Shown in pieces: positions 61,490 to 64,000 of a stretch of DNA of 64,000 nt. The notes beneath the pieces are model-generated. The model saw only the letters and a program-made list of their open reading frames with translations. It made no database searches and was not told the DNA's origin. The position numbers and the translations under genes are program-made. Every line of letters begins with the position of its first letter. The first letter of the stretch is position 1. Origin of the DNA: Chondrus crispus (lineage: Eukaryota > Rhodophyta > Florideophyceae > Gigartinales > Gigartinaceae). Location of the stretch: NCBI RefSeq assembly GCF_000350225.1, contig NW_005178559.1:294236-358235 (forward strand). Reading direction: 5' to 3'.

Positions 61490-64000
61490 TTTAAGAGCCA
61501 ACTGCTGTTCTACATTCTCTACTTGCTGTGGTAACGGAAAGGTATCTTTCCCACTGCACAGGCTCCCCCACCTTTTCTCACGGCTATACTCACCGACACA
61601 GAGCCAAGAGATCGAAAGTTTCGTAACTCCCTGCGCACCTATAACAATGTTCTCTCTATAGCTTCTGCTGTGGCAAAGTGGGTAGCGAGGGGGCCTGGGG
61701 AGTCCAACTTCAACCCTACAATGACAATGAAGGGTCGAATCTATCACTACATGGGTCCTCTCTTGCCTTCAACTGGCCGCGATCCAGCGTTTCTGTCCGT
61801 TTATATTCATGACACAGACTACGCTGCACAGTCTCAGATCCGAGCAGGACGTGTTTGTCAACTGGATGAGGGAATTCTTACCCAGCTCACTGCCATGCTG
61901 CATCGAGTTTACCCGTACGTGCAGACTTTCCAAAGTCTGAGAGAATGGGCTAACAATGACAATTCTCCGACGCCCTATCGCATGGTGATTCATGCTGATA
62001 GAAGGCCCGTTAGTGCACATGTTCGCCGATGCAACGGGCCTGAAACGTCGGAAGTGGCGGCACTGATTCCTGGGAATGAGGATGGAGAGATCAGTACACG
62101 AGACATTTCAGTCCGTAAACGTGGGCAGCTGAACAGCAATGGGAGTGAAGTTCTGGATACCGTCTCTGTGACGCATAGGTCGTATGACCTACTGATTTAT
62201 GTGGTACTGTTTCCTTATGGGCAGGATGGATGGCATCCGGAGCTGAGACTTGCGCCCAGTGCTGCTTCTGCACCATCTAGTACTGCTCCACGTGGGCGCA
62301 ACAAGTAACACCTTTCATGTTCTACACATGGAGACACTTCCAGAGACCGTCGGAGGTTAGCACAATTCTGCACGCACGCAGACTCTTTCAGCAGTAATTG
62401 GTCGACCAGTACTGCAAAATTGAGGCTGAGAGGCTATCGTATCTGCGGCGTAGTGCCCTGACACACCTCTTCTTTTCCGAGACACCTGTCCTCCGTCAGG
62501 ACACCTGTCCCTGCGGACCCTACCACGCGTACCAACCGACACGTGTAACCCGGCCTCCAGGCCCTGGCTGACAGTGTCAACCCCCCCACGTGTAATGGTT
62601 GTCATACCTCCCCACGAGGAGTTTCTCCGCCCGTCGCCGCCGTCGTTATAATTTAGTATTTTTAGTTTAATTAATTATAGCTCCGACGTCGGCGAGTATA
62701 TAGCCGACGTCCGACCCGAAGTAAATCCTCACGAAGCTTTGGGTCTACAACTCGGGTTTCTGGAACGGAGTCGTAGCCTCGCGTGGGTCCCCGTCCTACG
62801 ACGGTACCCTGCGACCCATCTGCGTCCCGATTCCCACCTATCCTCACCGCGCGCGTCGTCCGGCTACACACTGCCCTCCGTGCGACACCTGTCCATACCG
62901 CTCCGCCCCTCCTGGGCTCTACTTTCCCACTTTTTCCCTTTATTTCTCTACTGCGTTAGACGCCCGGACCCGTGCCGGTTACCCCACGGGTGGTCTCTTG
63001 AATCATCCCCCGCGCCCCCCCGAACACGTGGTGCTCTAACTGAGGGGGATTTCCAATCCTCCCCTCAGTGCACTGTATGCGTTACAATCAACAAGCGCTA
63101 TGTGCATCCGATTACACTTCTCTGCGACAGTCTCTTGGTGATTCTGGGCATGGTGAAGATGAGGCTGGTGCTGTGCGTGCTGGCCGATTGTTCATACTGT
63201 CTTCTACTCACATTGGGGGCGATAGATACATGAGACAGCAAATGCATGACATCATTTCGATATCTAATAAGATTGGGCACCCTGATATCTTCCTCACAGT
63301 CACCTGCAATCCTAACTGGTCTGAGTTAAGTCGGGCTCTCCTTGGAGACCAGACGCCTCAGGATAGGCCCAATCTCTGTGGTCACGTGTTCCGACTCAAG
63401 CTTAATGCTTTGATGTCGTATGTCATTGACATAAAGCTCTTTGGAACAGTTGTCGCACATGTCCGTGTGATAGAGTTTCAGAAGCGAGGTCTGCGGCATG
63501 CGCACGCCATATTCTTTCTGGATGAGAGATCAAAAAATGATCTTCGGACGCCAGCCAATGTCGACAGCAATATCTCTGCCGAGATCATGCCTTCTTCTGA
63601 GGCGGAACTGCAAGAATTGGTCTTGAAACAAATCATTCATACCCCTTGCGGTTCTCAAAACAGACAAGCTACGTGCATGGGTGAACGGTTTTGCAGAAAG
63701 AGCTTCCGGAAGGACTTTAGCAGTGAGACCGGTCAATCCGAGAATGAATACTACATCACGTGCAAGAGGAGGAAACCCATTCGAGGTGGCGTGTTTGTAC
63801 ATAGGCAGGTGAGGATTGGTAGAGCTCATCGAACGGTTACTCTTGACAACTCCTGGGCTGTCCCACGCAGCCCCAAGCTACTCCGAATGTTTGCTTGCCA
63901 TATTAATGTCGAATTGTGCGTGTCTCGCGTTAGTGGGATCAAGTATCTCTTCGAGTATGTGTGCAAGGGATCGGACATAGTAACAATGACTATTTTTGCT
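61490..64000 (+). pseudogene. Helitron 3, N-terminal and Rep region, cut by window end
   Basis: Seen: 'STCCGNGKVSFP' (a CC-x-GK zinc-like start), a frameshift, 'SAVAKWVARGPGESNFNPTM', 'MVIHADRRPVSAHVRRCNGP', 'LIYVVLFPYGQDGWHPELRL', 'KIEAERLSYLR' (62440); a solo LTR; 'YNQQALCASDYTSLRQSLG', 'HDIISISNKIGHPDIFLTVT', 'QKRGLRHAHAIFFLDE' (HUH, third residue intact), 'GIKYLFEYVCKGSDIV' with both catalytic tyrosines, then the window edge. It is a different lineage from Helitron 1 (roughly two-thirds similar residues). After removal of the LTR the second part reads without stops from 63083 to the edge. The helicase half lies outside. Confidence 0.88.
62449..63077 (+). repeat. solo LTR inside Helitron 3
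   Basis: Seen: ends CGTAGTGC and GCACTGTA (TG and CA each changed by one transition), length 629 bp, TGCGG to the left (62444-62448) and TGCGT to the right (63078-63082). Excising it restores 'LSYLRYNQQ', matching 'LSYLRHNQT' of Helitron 1. The promoter-like centre with GTATATAGCC near 62697 resembles the LTRs of elements X and Y. A shorter relative of that family. Confidence 0.85.

Noticed and set aside
1..64000. tRNA or rRNA genes
   Set aside because: I noticed no cloverleaf with an A/B box pair and no conserved rRNA blocks by eye; a tRNAscan and Rfam search would be needed to exclude small RNAs.

Overview
This window is nuclear DNA from a eukaryote. The evidence is the content: eukaryotic transposon families (Ty1/copia and other LTR elements, Helitrons, pogo/Tigger-like and CACTA/Plavaka-like DNA transposons) and broken pieces of eukaryotic host genes (U1-70K spliceosomal protein, trehalose-phosphate synthase, formin, DENN/AVL9-like, WD40, cysteinyl-tRNA synthetase, short-chain dehydrogenase). 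I see no bacterial operons, rRNA, tRNA or CRISPR. The mix would fit a red alga or another alga/protist with intron-poor genes, but this is an inference and I cannot name the species. A 100-base N run at 27565-27664 is a scaffold gap. Nearly all coding is decayed. The clear exceptions are a 780-codon open frame at 51484-53826 and the largely intact gene beside it at 54507-56737.

Layout. 1-4.5 kb: a transposase fragment, a palindrome/minisatellite, a non-autonomous element with ~200-bp inverted termini (2232-3397) and a 29-bp-periodic GTCA array (3980-4420). 4.7-9.1 kb: two nested LTR retrotransposons of one family, each reduced to a 5' LTR plus gag. 9.6-12.8 kb: a CACTA/Plavaka-like transposase on the minus strand. 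13.3-14.2 kb: an unrecognised coiled-coil ORF. 15.9-20.8 kb: a Ty1/copia element on the minus strand with both LTRs and a 5-bp target duplication. 20.9-25.3 kb: gene fragments (CysRS, an acidic protein, SDR exon 1). 25.5-26.5 kb: a solo LTR. 29.1-36.1 kb: three different pogo-like transposases. 36-47.7 kb: a Helitron array in which three repeat modules (here A, B and C) are reshuffled around one nearly full Rep-helicase reading unit and one 5' stub. 48.2-61.1 kb: a ~12.9-kb interval bounded by ~1.4-kb, nearly identical inverted arms. 61.5-64 kb: a further Helitron split by a solo LTR and cut by the window end.

The most unusual part is 48.2-61.1 kb. Its centre holds two divergently transcribed genes. 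One is a 780-aa protein with a ParB/Srx-like N-terminus, a circularly permuted DNA-methyltransferase-like core lacking a recognisable catalytic DPPY motif, and a C-terminal PHD-like zinc cluster. The other is a DUF7869-family protein with features of a DDE-type recombinase (the GHTHEDID signature and an LDN motif). Around them, and inside the arms, are fragments of at least five unrelated host genes. I propose a large gene-capturing transposon in which the methylase-like protein is an accessory to the DUF7869 recombinase. An inverted segmental duplication that happens to enclose a smaller transposon remains a real alternative.
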